Shown here piece after piece: positions 45,118 to 52,756 of a stretch of 64,000 nt of DNA. A program made the translations under genes and the position numbers. The notes beneath the pieces were generated by a model. That model was not told the origin of the DNA. It searched no databases and worked only from the letters and a program-made list of their open reading frames with translations. Source of the stretch: Comamonas testosteroni. Lineage in GTDB: Bacteria; Pseudomonadota; Gammaproteobacteria; Burkholderiales; Burkholderiaceae_C. Within the stretch, counting starts at the first letter, position 1. Every line of letters starts with the position of its first letter. The stretch spans positions 3,038,001 to 3,102,000 of the forward strand of contig NZ_CP043568.1 in the NCBI RefSeq assembly GCF_014076415.1, read 5' to 3'.

Positions 45118-45477
45118 TTAATTTATATCAATTAATGCCTGAGCTGTAGTATCCACAACGAATACCAATGTACGACCTTCCTGGGTACCTTTAGATCGAT
45201 GGCGAACGCCATCTGGAATTGAGAATGCCATGCCTGGACAGCAATCAAATGAGGCATCATCGAAAATTATGGTGAAGCAACCTTCTAAAACATAGCCTTG
45301 ATGACCGATCAAGCACCAATGCTGTTCATCAAACCCCGCTGGGAGCTCAAGCAAGCGCAAGCGCTTACCATTGGAATTGAATATCTTTACTCGCCCGTTT
45401 GCTCCAGGCTTTGACCACGACTCCCAAGAGGATTTTTTAGCATCAAAGACTACGGCATCATAAGATTTTCTCGCCAT
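45118..45477 (-). CDS. Cupin-domain protein
   Basis: 119 aa from the ATG at 45,477, with AAGGAG six bases upstream. The fold is a single cupin: HWCLIGHQGYVLEGCFTI near residue 54 supplies two histidines and the glutamate of motif 1, and FSIPDGVRHRSKG near 87 supplies the histidine of motif 2. A metal can therefore be bound. It may be an enzyme (dioxygenase or isomerase) or a small sensor; nothing decides this. It starts 20 bases after the amidotransferase stop and 21 bases before the UbiD start. Confidence 0.8.
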   Translation of the reverse strand: MARKSYDAVVFDAKKSSWESWSKPGANGRVKIFNSNGKRLRLLELPAGFDEQHWCLIGHQGYVLEGCFTIIFDDASFDCCPGMAFSIPDGVRHRSKGTQEGRTLVFVVDTTAQALIDIN

Positions 45478-45497
45478 TACACACTCCTTATTTAAAA

Positions 45498-46109
45498 TCA
45501 AGCAACCACTTGGACATGAGGAACTATGCTTGAAAAAACATATTCCTCAATAAAACACGAAAATATTGAGGCCCCATCCTTGGTTGCAATGCTCTCGGGA
45601 TGAAATTGAACACCTTCAATTGGCATAAATCGATGCCGTAATCCCATTATCTGATGATCATCATTCGCATATCCGCTAACTACTAGATCCGCAGGTAAAT
45701 TTTTTTCGCTCACCACAAGTGAATGGTATCGGGTTGCAGCGAAGGGCTTCCCTCCATTATTTCTGAAAACACCAAGACCATCATTAATAATTCTGCTTGT
45801 TTTGCCATGCATACATGTGTTGGAACGAATGATCTCCCCACCGAATGCCATGCCAATTGCTTGATGACCTAAGCAGACGCCCAAAATTGGTATGACACCT
45901 TTGTATTGGTCGATGATTTGTAGGTATCCGGCTTCTTCTGGTCGTCCGGGGCCTGGACCAAGTACCACAAATGAAGGTCTAATAGTCAGCTCCGAGAATA
46001 GCTCAGAATCATCGCAACGCATAACCTTGGTCACCAACCCAAGCGTCCGCAGATAGTGATCAATGGTGTAGATAAAACTGTCGTAGGCATCTACTAGAAT
46101 GACATTCAT
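45498..46109 (-). CDS. Glutamine amidotransferase subunit (TrpG/PabA-like)
   Basis: 203 aa. The catalytic cysteine lies in GVCLGHQAIG near residue 78 and the His-Glu pair in GVQFHPES near 165, so the triad is complete. VVLGPGPGRPEEAG near 48 and YHSLVV near 128 are standard. It releases ammonia from glutamine and passes it to the chorismate-using subunit. Its ATG overlaps the stop of that subunit gene (ATGA). The codon use is AT-rich, like the rest of the island, and unlike the usual housekeeping copies. Confidence 0.9.
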   Translation of the reverse strand: MNVILVDAYDSFIYTIDHYLRTLGLVTKVMRCDDSELFSELTIRPSFVVLGPGPGRPEEAGYLQIIDQYKGVIPILGVCLGHQAIGMAFGGEIIRSNTCMHGKTSRIINDGLGVFRNNGGKPFAATRYHSLVVSEKNLPADLVVSGYANDDHQIMGLRHRFMPIEGVQFHPESIATKDGASIFSCFIEEYVFSSIVPHVQVVA

Positions 46110-47569
46110 GAAATTATCTCCTTATTGGTTAGCGTCCGATACAATAACCGCATCTTTGTCAGCGTCTCCTGCCATTCTCGCTCTGGATTGGAGTCATACA
46201 CAATGCCGGCACTCGCACGAATTTGGTAATTCCCGTCTTTATGACAAGCCATTCGAATACAAAGTGCCATATTCATTGAGCCATCGAAGCCGATAAATCC
46301 GATTGCGCCCGCATACTGTCCACGAGGTGAGTTCTCTAGATCTTCAATAATCTCCATTGCTCTAATCTTAGGTGCTCCAACCATGGTTCCAGCGGGAAAT
46401 GTAGCCATAAGCACATCAACAGGATCGACCTCAGGTTGCAAGTTACCCTCTACAGTAGATATAAGGTGATATAGTGAAGGGAATTCTTCCATTTTCATCA
46501 AGCTGGAAACGGTGAGTGTTCCGGGTTCACACAGTCGCCCAACATCATTTCTACAAAGATCCACAAGCATTATGTGTTCTGCATTTTCCTTTTGTGATGA
46601 AGTGAGTTCTGCATAGAGCTTCTGAGCATCTAGATCCTCAGATTTACCCAACGTCCCTGCAATTGGACGCATTGAAAGACGTCGACCTTCTACACGAACA
46701 TAGTTCTCTGGACTGGCCCCAACAAGATCCATATCTGGAGCTTGGTGCAGGAACATATACGGCGAAGGATTTTGCTCTCGTAATAATGCGTAAAAAGCAC
46801 TTGGAGGCATCTCGTTTCTAATATCTATGCTGTGACCAAGTTGAACTTGGTATATATCTCCAGCATGAATGTGCTCCAGAGCTTTATGGCAAGCCAAAAG
46901 ATACTCTTCTTTAGTGGACGAAAAATTTACATCAACATTTTTTGGTAGAATTTTGAGGGGCTGCTCTGCCGGTGTAAATAGTGCTTTCAAGTCTGCCACA
47001 ACTGGGTCACCAAAGCCGCTGGCACGATTTACATATAGGAAAATGCAGTCCTCTTGAAATACAGCAGTATGCTGAAAGAGATCAAGTCGAATAAGTGGTG
47101 AAGATTTTCTCGGCATACGCCAAGAAAAATCCTCGATGAATGCTGCCGCATCGTAGTCAATACGAGCTACGAAACCAGCGTGAAATCCGTTGCTGGCCAG
47201 GTCCGATCTATAACTTGATGCGGTCAGTGCTCTGAGCACGTCCCAAATCTGCTTCTTCGATTTTATTTTCGCCTCACCAGACGCACTAAACTGAATTTCA
47301 GCCTCTAATGATGATTCAATTGTTTTTATTAGATTTTTTGAGATGACATCGTTTGCATTAACACTAATAGCATCTTGATTAATGCTAATAGTTGCAAGGT
47401 GGCCAATTGCCACTAGTGAATTCCGGCAATCCTCCAATGGGCCACTAATTGACTCAGCGAGGAAAGCATGTTCGTTGCCATATTGCAGAACTGATCGACG
47501 ATAGACTGAAAATGGATCTATTCCTGGCGATTTTTCCAGCTTAAAAACTTCTGTCAGTATCGTTTGCAT
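46106..47569 (-). CDS. Chorismate-utilising synthase (anthranilate synthase/PabB-like) large subunit
   Basis: 487 aa. The chorismate-binding domain has YQVQLGHSIDI near residue 239, SPENYVRVEGRRLSMRPIAG near 283, MLVDLCRNDVGR near 328, and GTMVGAPKIRAMEII near 395. The signature reads PIAGT, as in anthranilate and 2-amino-2-deoxyisochorismate synthases, not PIKGT as in aminodeoxychorismate synthase. The N-terminal LLES-type tryptophan-binding motif reads FLAES. It is the first gene of the operon. Product: anthranilate, or 2-amino-2-deoxyisochorismate (amination at C2), inferred from the signature. Confidence 0.88.
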   Translation of the reverse strand: MQTILTEVFKLEKSPGIDPFSVYRRSVLQYGNEHAFLAESISGPLEDCRNSLVAIGHLATISINQDAISVNANDVISKNLIKTIESSLEAEIQFSASGEAKIKSKKQIWDVLRALTASSYRSDLASNGFHAGFVARIDYDAAAFIEDFSWRMPRKSSPLIRLDLFQHTAVFQEDCIFLYVNRASGFGDPVVADLKALFTPAEQPLKILPKNVDVNFSSTKEEYLLACHKALEHIHAGDIYQVQLGHSIDIRNEMPPSAFYALLREQNPSPYMFLHQAPDMDLVGASPENYVRVEGRRLSMRPIAGTLGKSEDLDAQKLYAELTSSQKENAEHIMLVDLCRNDVGRLCEPGTLTVSSLMKMEEFPSLYHLISTVEGNLQPEVDPVDVLMATFPAGTMVGAPKIRAMEIIEDLENSPRGQYAGAIGFIGFDGSMNMALCIRMACHKDGNYQIRASAGIVYDSNPEREWQETLTKMRLLYRTLTNKEIIS

Positions 47570-47662
47570 GCTTTGGATCCAACACTAGTAAGTAGTTCGT
47601 TCGTGCTCAATCTTCTATGTTGTTGCCTTAGCATGCTAGACACAAGAAAACCAGTTCAGATC

Positions 47663-47718
47663 AGTACAGCTAGGACAAATTACAATCTGTACTCATGCGA
47701 TCTGGCTTGAGCTGTACT
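47663..47718. promoter_or_regulatory. Three CTGTACT boxes, likely MocR operator
   Basis: AGTACAG (47,663), CTGTACT (47,687) and CTGTACT (47,712) are spaced 24-25 bases apart between the divergent MocR gene and the operon. CAGTTCAG also occurs twice (47,652 and 47,733). MocR proteins bind paired repeats in such places. Confidence 0.6.
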
Positions 47719-47761
47719 TGTTCGAGCTGGCTCAGTTCAGGAAATTCTCAAGATTCTAAAA

Positions 47762-49210
47762 ATGTCGAACCACTTCACCCCGAGGATTCCCAAGTACAAA
47801 AAGCTCGCAGACGATATCGAGGCAGCTATACGGATTGGTACCTATGAGCCAGGGGAGCGCCTCCCATCTTTGAGACAGACAGCCCTCACCCACGCGGTCT
47901 CGCTGTCAACGGTGCTGGAGGCATATCGTTGCCTTGAAGATGCTCAGTTGATTGAGACTCGGCCCAAAGCTGGTCACTTCGTCACGCGATGGCCTGGGGG
48001 CCTTCTTGAGCCAGAAGTCAGTACTCCTCCAGCATATGCAGCGCCAGTCGCAGTCGCAGAACTCATCGAGATGGTGATGAACTCTGCTGGGATGCCCGAC
48101 CTGATCTCTTTTGGCTCTGGGTATCCAACAGTGACACAGCTCCCAACAGGCAAGATTGAACGTGCGATGACAAAAGCCATTCAGCAAAGTGCTGGAGCGC
48201 TAAGCCGATATCCAGTTGCTTTAGGCCACGATGGTCTGCGTAAAACTATTGCACAGCGCAGTCTTTCGCTGGGTTGCATTCTTGACCCTAATGAAATAGT
48301 GCTTACGACCGGAGCTACAGAAGCGATTAGCTTGTGTCTTTGTGCCTTGCTTAAGCCTGGTGACACGGTCGCGCTTGAGTCACCAACTTCATTTGGATTT
48401 CTTCAGATTCTTGAAGCATTAAAGCTCCGCGCGCTGGAGATCCCAACTCACCCTAGATATGGTCTATCTGTTGATGCACTTTCACTAGCTTTGCGGGATT
48501 TAAAGGTAGATGCCATACTTGCCACGCCGACGCTATCAAATCCAATGGGGACTAGTATGCCAATTGGTGAGCGGAAGCGTCTTGCGGAGTTAGTCACTCA
48601 ACGACAAATTCCCTTGATAGAGGACGTAATATATAATGATCTGTCCCCAAGTGACACACTTCGTCGAGCGGTAAAATCGTTTGACAAAGATGGTTGGGTG
48701 CTTACGTGCAGCTCATACTCGAAGACAGTTGCACCAGGACTACGAATTGGATGGTTGCAAGCTGGCCGTTTCAGTGAGAGAGTAAGAATGTTAAAGACAG
48801 CTTTTTCTGGTGGAAACTGCGCAATCAATGAAATTACGTTGATGACATTGCTCGCAGAGTCTAGTTATAGTCGTCAGTTGCGCAGGCTGCATAAAATAAA
48901 TCATCAGGTCTTGCAAGAGGCACGCCAAATTATAGAGAGCTCATTCCCGCCAGGTACTCGTGTCACAAACCCTGATGGCGGATCCACTCTATGGCTTGAG
49001 CTACCGAGCAATTTGGATTCACAAATCCTTTTCAAGGCATGTCTCGATGATCGAATTTTAATTGTTCCCGGAACAATATTTAGTGCTTCAAGATCGTATC
49101 TGAACTGTATCCGACTTAATATTCCAGGGAGTTTTGAGATTTTACACATCCGGGCTTTACAGCGGATTGGAGAGATCGCATCATCTCTATTGGGAAAATT
49201 TGATCTATGA
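47762..49210 (+). CDS. MocR-type (GntR/aminotransferase) transcriptional regulator
   Basis: 482 aa. A GntR winged helix (YKKLADDIEAAIRIGTYEPG, then ERLPSLRQTALTHAVSLSTV) leads to a class I aminotransferase-like domain with DLISFGSGYPTVTQLPTG near residue 120, TTGATEAISLCL near 181 and the PLP-lysine site CSSYSKTVAPGLRIGW near 318. Such regulators bind PLP and an amino compound and control neighbouring genes. The divergent position beside the operon, with repeated boxes between, makes it the likely regulator. It might also catalyse a transamination, but that is unusual for the family. Confidence 0.9.
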   Translation: MSNHFTPRIPKYKKLADDIEAAIRIGTYEPGERLPSLRQTALTHAVSLSTVLEAYRCLEDAQLIETRPKAGHFVTRWPGGLLEPEVSTPPAYAAPVAVAELIEMVMNSAGMPDLISFGSGYPTVTQLPTGKIERAMTKAIQQSAGALSRYPVALGHDGLRKTIAQRSLSLGCILDPNEIVLTTGATEAISLCLCALLKPGDTVALESPTSFGFLQILEALKLRALEIPTHPRYGLSVDALSLALRDLKVDAILATPTLSNPMGTSMPIGERKRLAELVTQRQIPLIEDVIYNDLSPSDTLRRAVKSFDKDGWVLTCSSYSKTVAPGLRIGWLQAGRFSERVRMLKTAFSGGNCAINEITLMTLLAESSYSRQLRRLHKINHQVLQEARQIIESSFPPGTRVTNPDGGSTLWLELPSNLDSQILFKACLDDRILIVPGTIFSASRSYLNCIRLNIPGSFEILHIRALQRIGEIASSLLGKFDL

Positions 49211-49213
49211 ATG

Positions 49214-49462
49214 TGAATCGCCCCGGCTTTTGAGGAGACTCAACACCCTGAGAGGATTAAGCCATGAAGAAGTCAAACAAGTTCTCGCCGGAAGTAAGTC
49301 TTGCAAGCCGCTCCGTCGGCATATCGAAGATATGTGGAGCTGCTGCGCGAGCCACATAAGCACTGTACCCACGCTCATTGCGACCAGAAAATTGAACGTG
49401 TCTGGCAGGCCAACATGCAGGTCTATGGCGCCGACAAAGTGTGGTGGCAACCGCCACGCCAG
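49214..49462 (+). mobile_element. IS3-family remnant
   Basis: It begins with the TGAATCGCCCCGG end and the GGAGACT-like stretch of IS3 elements. orfA starts at 49,264 (MKKSNKFSPEV), and after a deletion orfB codons follow (EPHKHCTHAHCDQKIERVWQ, then ANMQVYGADKVWWQ). It ends in CTAG, next to the following IS. Confidence 0.75.
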
Positions 49463-49466
49463 CTAG

Positions 49467-50535
49467 GGAATCTCTGAATAAATCCTCAACGCATGTGCTT
49501 GCACTGCGTGCCGGGTGCGTCAGCATTCCGGCCCATGCAGCAAACTGATCTCGGCCTGAACCTCTCCACCAAGAAGACACGCAAACGCGAATTCCTTGAA
49601 CAGATGCAGCAGGTTGTGCCCTGGAGGGATATGCTGGCACTGATTGCACCATACGCTCCAGAAGGGCGCAAAGGCCGACCACCGTTTCCCGTTGAGATGT
49701 TGCTGCGCATCCACTTCATGCAGCAGTGGTTTATTACCCTCAGCGATCCTGCCATGGAGGAAGCGCTGCATGACATGCCACTGTTCCGGGACTTTGCGGG
49801 CTTGTCATGGGACAGCGCTACACCCGATGAGAGCACCATCCTGCGCTTTCGCCATTTGCTGGAAACGCACAAGCTGGCGGAGCAGATTCTGCAAACCGTC
49901 ACAGACCTGCTGGAGGGCAAAAAGCTACTGCTTCGTACCGGCACCATCGTGGATGCCACACTAATTGCAGCGCCCAGTTCCACCAAGAACAGCACCAGGT
50001 CTCGTGATCCAGAGATGCACCAGACCAAGAAAGGTAACCAGTGGCACTTTGGTATGAAGGCCCACATTGGCGTGGATGGCAGACTCAAGGTTGGTGCACA
50101 CCGTACGAGGCACCGCAGCCAACATCAACGATGTAGTTGAAGCCAACAGTTTGCTACACGGACAAGAAACCAATGGATATGGCGACGCTGGCTACCAAGG
50201 TGCTGATAAGCGTCCCGACATGCCTGCGGCCACACCTGAGCGCAAACTGCGTTGGCATATTGCGATGAAGCGCAGCAAGCGCAAGGCCCTGGATCTGATG
50301 GAGCCGATCTCCGCCTTGCAGGAGCAACTTGAGCAGGTCAAATCCAAGATACGGGCCAAGGTCGAGCACCCATTCCGGGTCATCAAGCGGCAATTTGGTC
50401 ATGTCAAAGTTCGCTACCGAGGCTTGAGCAAGAACACTCAGCAGTTGCATACCTTGTTTGCCTTGACCAACTTATGGATGGCCCGTGGCCGGTTGCTTGT
50501 GAACATCCAATCCAAGCCAGTGATAACAGCCTAAA
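49467..50535 (+). mobile_element. Partial IS5-type element, right end missing
   Basis: It begins GGAATCTCTGAATAAATCC right after CTAG at 49,463-49,466. The transposase follows. No matching inverted end is present after the gene, because the sequence switches at about 50,535 to the palindrome and an IS427-type remnant. Confidence 0.7.
49535..50534 (+). pseudogene. Frameshifted IS5-family transposase
   Basis: It starts MQQTDLGLNLSTKKTRKREF. The N-terminal and central parts (IHFMQQWFITLSDPAMEEAL, VDATLIAAPSSTKN with the first DDE aspartate) are fine. A one-base insertion near 50,077 shifts the frame; the remainder (LVHTVRGTAANINDVVEANS, then EHPFRVIKRQFGHVKVRYRG) is in another frame. A single correction would restore about 333 codons. 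Confidence 0.85.
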
Positions 50536-50540
50536 AAGGC

Positions 50541-50567
50541 AATATGCCCGCGAAGCGCGGGCATATT
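50541..50567. repeat. Near-perfect 27-base palindrome
   Basis: AATATGCCCGCG and CGCGGGCATATT are perfect 12-base arms around AAG. No T-run follows. It sits at the junction between two IS remnants. Confidence 0.85.
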
Positions 50568-50726
50568 GGCGGGAGAGGAGAGTCGCCAAAAAATTCGAGA
50601 ACTTCTTTTGCAAGCTCAAGGAGTTCAAACGTATTGCAATGCGCTGCGACAAGGCAGACAGCAGCTTTGCTGCTGCCATCACGTTGGCATCGGCTGTGAT
50701 CAATTCACGTTAAATCTCAACACGCC
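50568..50726 (+). mobile_element. Right remnant of the IS5/IS427-type element
   Basis: It encodes the transposase end VAKKFENFFCKLKEFKRIAM, then RCDKADSSFAAAITLASAVI and a stop at 50,711-50,713, and then the IS end (AAATCTCAACACGCC). CTAG follows. It is the partner of the left remnant at 38,077. Confidence 0.75.
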
Positions 50727-50730
50727 CTAG
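50727..50730. repeat. CTAG, right copy of target-site duplication
   Basis: Immediately after the right IS427-like end; matches 38,073-38,076. Joining the outer flanks at CTAG puts the permease stop about 80 bases before the terminator at 50,749. Confidence 0.65.
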
Positions 50731-50748
50731 TCATTTTTGACCCGGCCC

Positions 50749-50780
50749 AAGGCAGCTCCGGCAACGGCGCTGCCTTTTTT
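50749..50780 (+). terminator. Terminator, probably the original one of the 36,594 permease gene
   Basis: AAGGCAGC and GCTGCCTT form an eight-base-pair stem with a 12-base loop, ending in TTTTTT. It lies just outside the island, in GC-rich flank. Confidence 0.75.
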
Positions 50781-50908
50781 GCGTCCTGGGCTTGCCTCGG
50801 ATGCTGTCGATTAGTCCCAACAGACGATTCATGTCATGACAAATATCTGAAGAATAAATGCTCACAGGCCATGGCCTGCACCATTTTTTCACCAGGAAAA
50901 CAAGAGCA

Positions 50909-52285
50909 ATGCAACAAAAGACGATGAGCACAGCGCTGATGCTGTGCATAGGTTTGCTGAGCGCAGGAGCCGCCTGTGCCAAGGTTCCCGCCGCGGAAGC
51001 CGACAAGCTGGGTAAGGAGCTGACCTGCACCGGCGCCATCAAGGCCGGCAATGCCGATGGCAGCATTCCGCCATTCACGGGCAAGATACTGGGCGTGCCG
51101 CCCGGCGTGAAGTTCACCAGGTCCGTGGGACAGTTCCAGCCCGATATCTACGCCAATGAAAAGCCGCTGTTCGAGATCACGGCCGCCAACATGGCGCAAT
51201 ATGGCGACAAGCTCAGCGCCGGCCAGAAGGCGCTGCTCAGCAAGTTCCCCGCCACCATGCGCATTCCCGTCTATCCGGGCCACCGCGACTTCCGTTATGA
51301 CGACGATATCTGCGCCGTCATCAAGCGCAATGCGCTGGAAGCCGAGGTAGTCAACGACGGCAATGGCGTCAAGGGCTTCATGGGCGCTCTGCCCTTCCCC
51401 ATTCCCAAGACCGGCCTGGAACTGCTCTGGAACAACCTCATGCCCAGCCGCGCCAGCACCGAAGAGGTGGAACGCGACATGGCTCTGGTGGGCGCGAGCG
51501 GCGATATTGCCTGGGGCCGCACCAGCTATATCCAGCTCAGTCGTTATGACTCCAAGGAAAATCTGGGCAAGCCCAACGAAGGCAAATACGCTTATGTGAC
51601 CAATTTCTCCATCCTGCCCGAGCGCGAAAAAGGTGGTGTGATTCTGTCCATCGAGCCCATGAACTTTGGCACGGACAAGCGCCTGGCCTGGAATTACGAT
51701 CCCGGCACTCGCCGCGTGCGACAACTGCCCGAGTTCGGCTATGACCAGCCCTCCCCCGGCACCAGCGGCAAGGCGACCATCGACTCAGAACGCCTGTTCA
51801 ATGGCGGCTCCGAGCGCTACGAGTGGACCATGCACGGCAAGCGCGAGATGTTCATTCCTGCGAACACCTTCCGCATCAACCAGCAGATGAAATACGCCGA
51901 TCTGCTCAAGCCAGGTCACCCCAACCCTGCCTACACCCGCTATGAGCTGCGCCGTGTCTGGGTGCTGGAGGGCAAGCTCAAGCCCGGCTTCCGTCACCTG
52001 TACTCCAAGCGCGTGATGTTCATCGACGAAGACACCGGCCACGCCGTCTCGGGCGACTTCTACGACGCACGCGGCCAGTTGTGGCAGCACGGTGAAATCA
52101 ACTACTACTATGCCTACGACATCAAGAAATGGCATGCGGGCACATCGTTCTACTATGACCTGAATGCCGGCTCCTATGTGAGCATGAATCTGGTCCAGGA
52201 GCGCCCCAAGGCACCGATTCTGGGCAAGGACGACCTCAAACCCAGCCAGTACACTCCCGAGGCGATTCGCAACCTGGGCAACTGA
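50909..52285 (+). CDS. DUF1329 exported protein
   Basis: 458 aa from the ATG at 50,909 (AGGA nearby); MSTALM at 50,924 is an alternative start. The signal peptide ends near SAGAACA. The DUF1329 domain has TCTGAIKAGNADGSIPPFTG near residue 40, LELLWNNLMPSRAST near 170, YERRVWVLEG-like YELRRVWVLEGKLKPG near 350 and HLYSKRVMFIDEDTG. Family members resemble outer-membrane lipoprotein-sorting proteins, often near RND exporters or steroid and aromatic catabolism genes; their function is not settled. No such neighbour is seen here. A strong terminator follows. Confidence 0.9.
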   Translation: MQQKTMSTALMLCIGLLSAGAACAKVPAAEADKLGKELTCTGAIKAGNADGSIPPFTGKILGVPPGVKFTRSVGQFQPDIYANEKPLFEITAANMAQYGDKLSAGQKALLSKFPATMRIPVYPGHRDFRYDDDICAVIKRNALEAEVVNDGNGVKGFMGALPFPIPKTGLELLWNNLMPSRASTEEVERDMALVGASGDIAWGRTSYIQLSRYDSKENLGKPNEGKYAYVTNFSILPEREKGGVILSIEPMNFGTDKRLAWNYDPGTRRVRQLPEFGYDQPSPGTSGKATIDSERLFNGGSERYEWTMHGKREMFIPANTFRINQQMKYADLLKPGHPNPAYTRYELRRVWVLEGKLKPGFRHLYSKRVMFIDEDTGHAVSGDFYDARGQLWQHGEINYYYAYDIKKWHAGTSFYYDLNAGSYVSMNLVQERPKAPILGKDDLKPSQYTPEAIRNLGN

Positions 52286-52334
52286 CAAACAGCAGGTGGC
52301 TCAGCTACCGCGCGCACCACACCACAAGGTGTAC

Positions 52335-52360
52335 AGAGAGGCCATGAGCCTCTCTTTTTT
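52335..52360 (+). terminator. Terminator after the DUF1329 gene
   Basis: AGAGAGGC and GCCTCTCT form an eight-base-pair stem with a five-base loop and a run of T. Confidence 0.9.
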
Positions 52361-52756
52361 ATGGCCGCTCCCGCCCCGAAACGGGAGCGCTGCCCAGCAT
52401 ATGCGCGGGCAGCGTGCTAGGATGAAACAAGGCATCAACATTGAAAATGCATAGCAGTTGGCGCCGTTTTCTCTGTCTTCGAGTCGATTTCAACGTGGGC
52501 ATCATTCACAAGCAGCCAGCGACCCACCCGGTCGCATGGCAGGGCGCGGATCTGGCGGGCACCCCCTCCCGTACTCATCGGCCATCCGCCGACCCCTTGC
52601 CGCCATCGATGCCATGCCGGCCCGGTTTGGGCAACGCGCCTCGAGTCACTTTGGAACAAGGCGTCCCCTCGGCCAATGTCGTAGCCTCGTCCTGTTTTTA
52701 ATCCCTGCACAACAAAGCCCGACTAAGCTTGCAGAGGATTTAGTTCTGCCGCAATC
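52361..52756. other. Intergenic gap with no gene seen
   Basis: About 400 bases. Two short frames near 52,441-52,760 have no good binding site or family likeness. It probably contains the SulP promoter. Confidence 0.5.

Larger units (their letters stand above)
38077..50726. mobile_element. 12.65-kb IS-bounded island carrying the UbiD/UbiX operon
   Basis: The left edge (GATC-TGTTGAGATTT) and the right edge, read inward on the other strand (GGCG-TGTTGAGATTT), are inverted copies of the same IS end, each next to CTAG. Between them are IS pieces from at least four families and a central AT-rich block of 11 genes. The permease gene and its terminator flank the whole. This could have moved as one unit or grown by repeated insertion into a single IS; the sequence alone cannot tell. 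Confidence 0.7.

Noticed and set aside
42695..46109. Typical p-aminophenylalanine (PapABC) cluster
   Set aside because: There is no PapC-like prephenate dehydrogenase, and the large subunit has PIAGT rather than PIKGT, so it is not the standard set.
46106..47569. Calling this gene pabB or trpE of the housekeeping pathways
   Set aside because: AT-rich codon use, location on an IS-bounded island, altered LLES and operon with UbiD argue for a dedicated paralogue. The symbol was therefore left empty.
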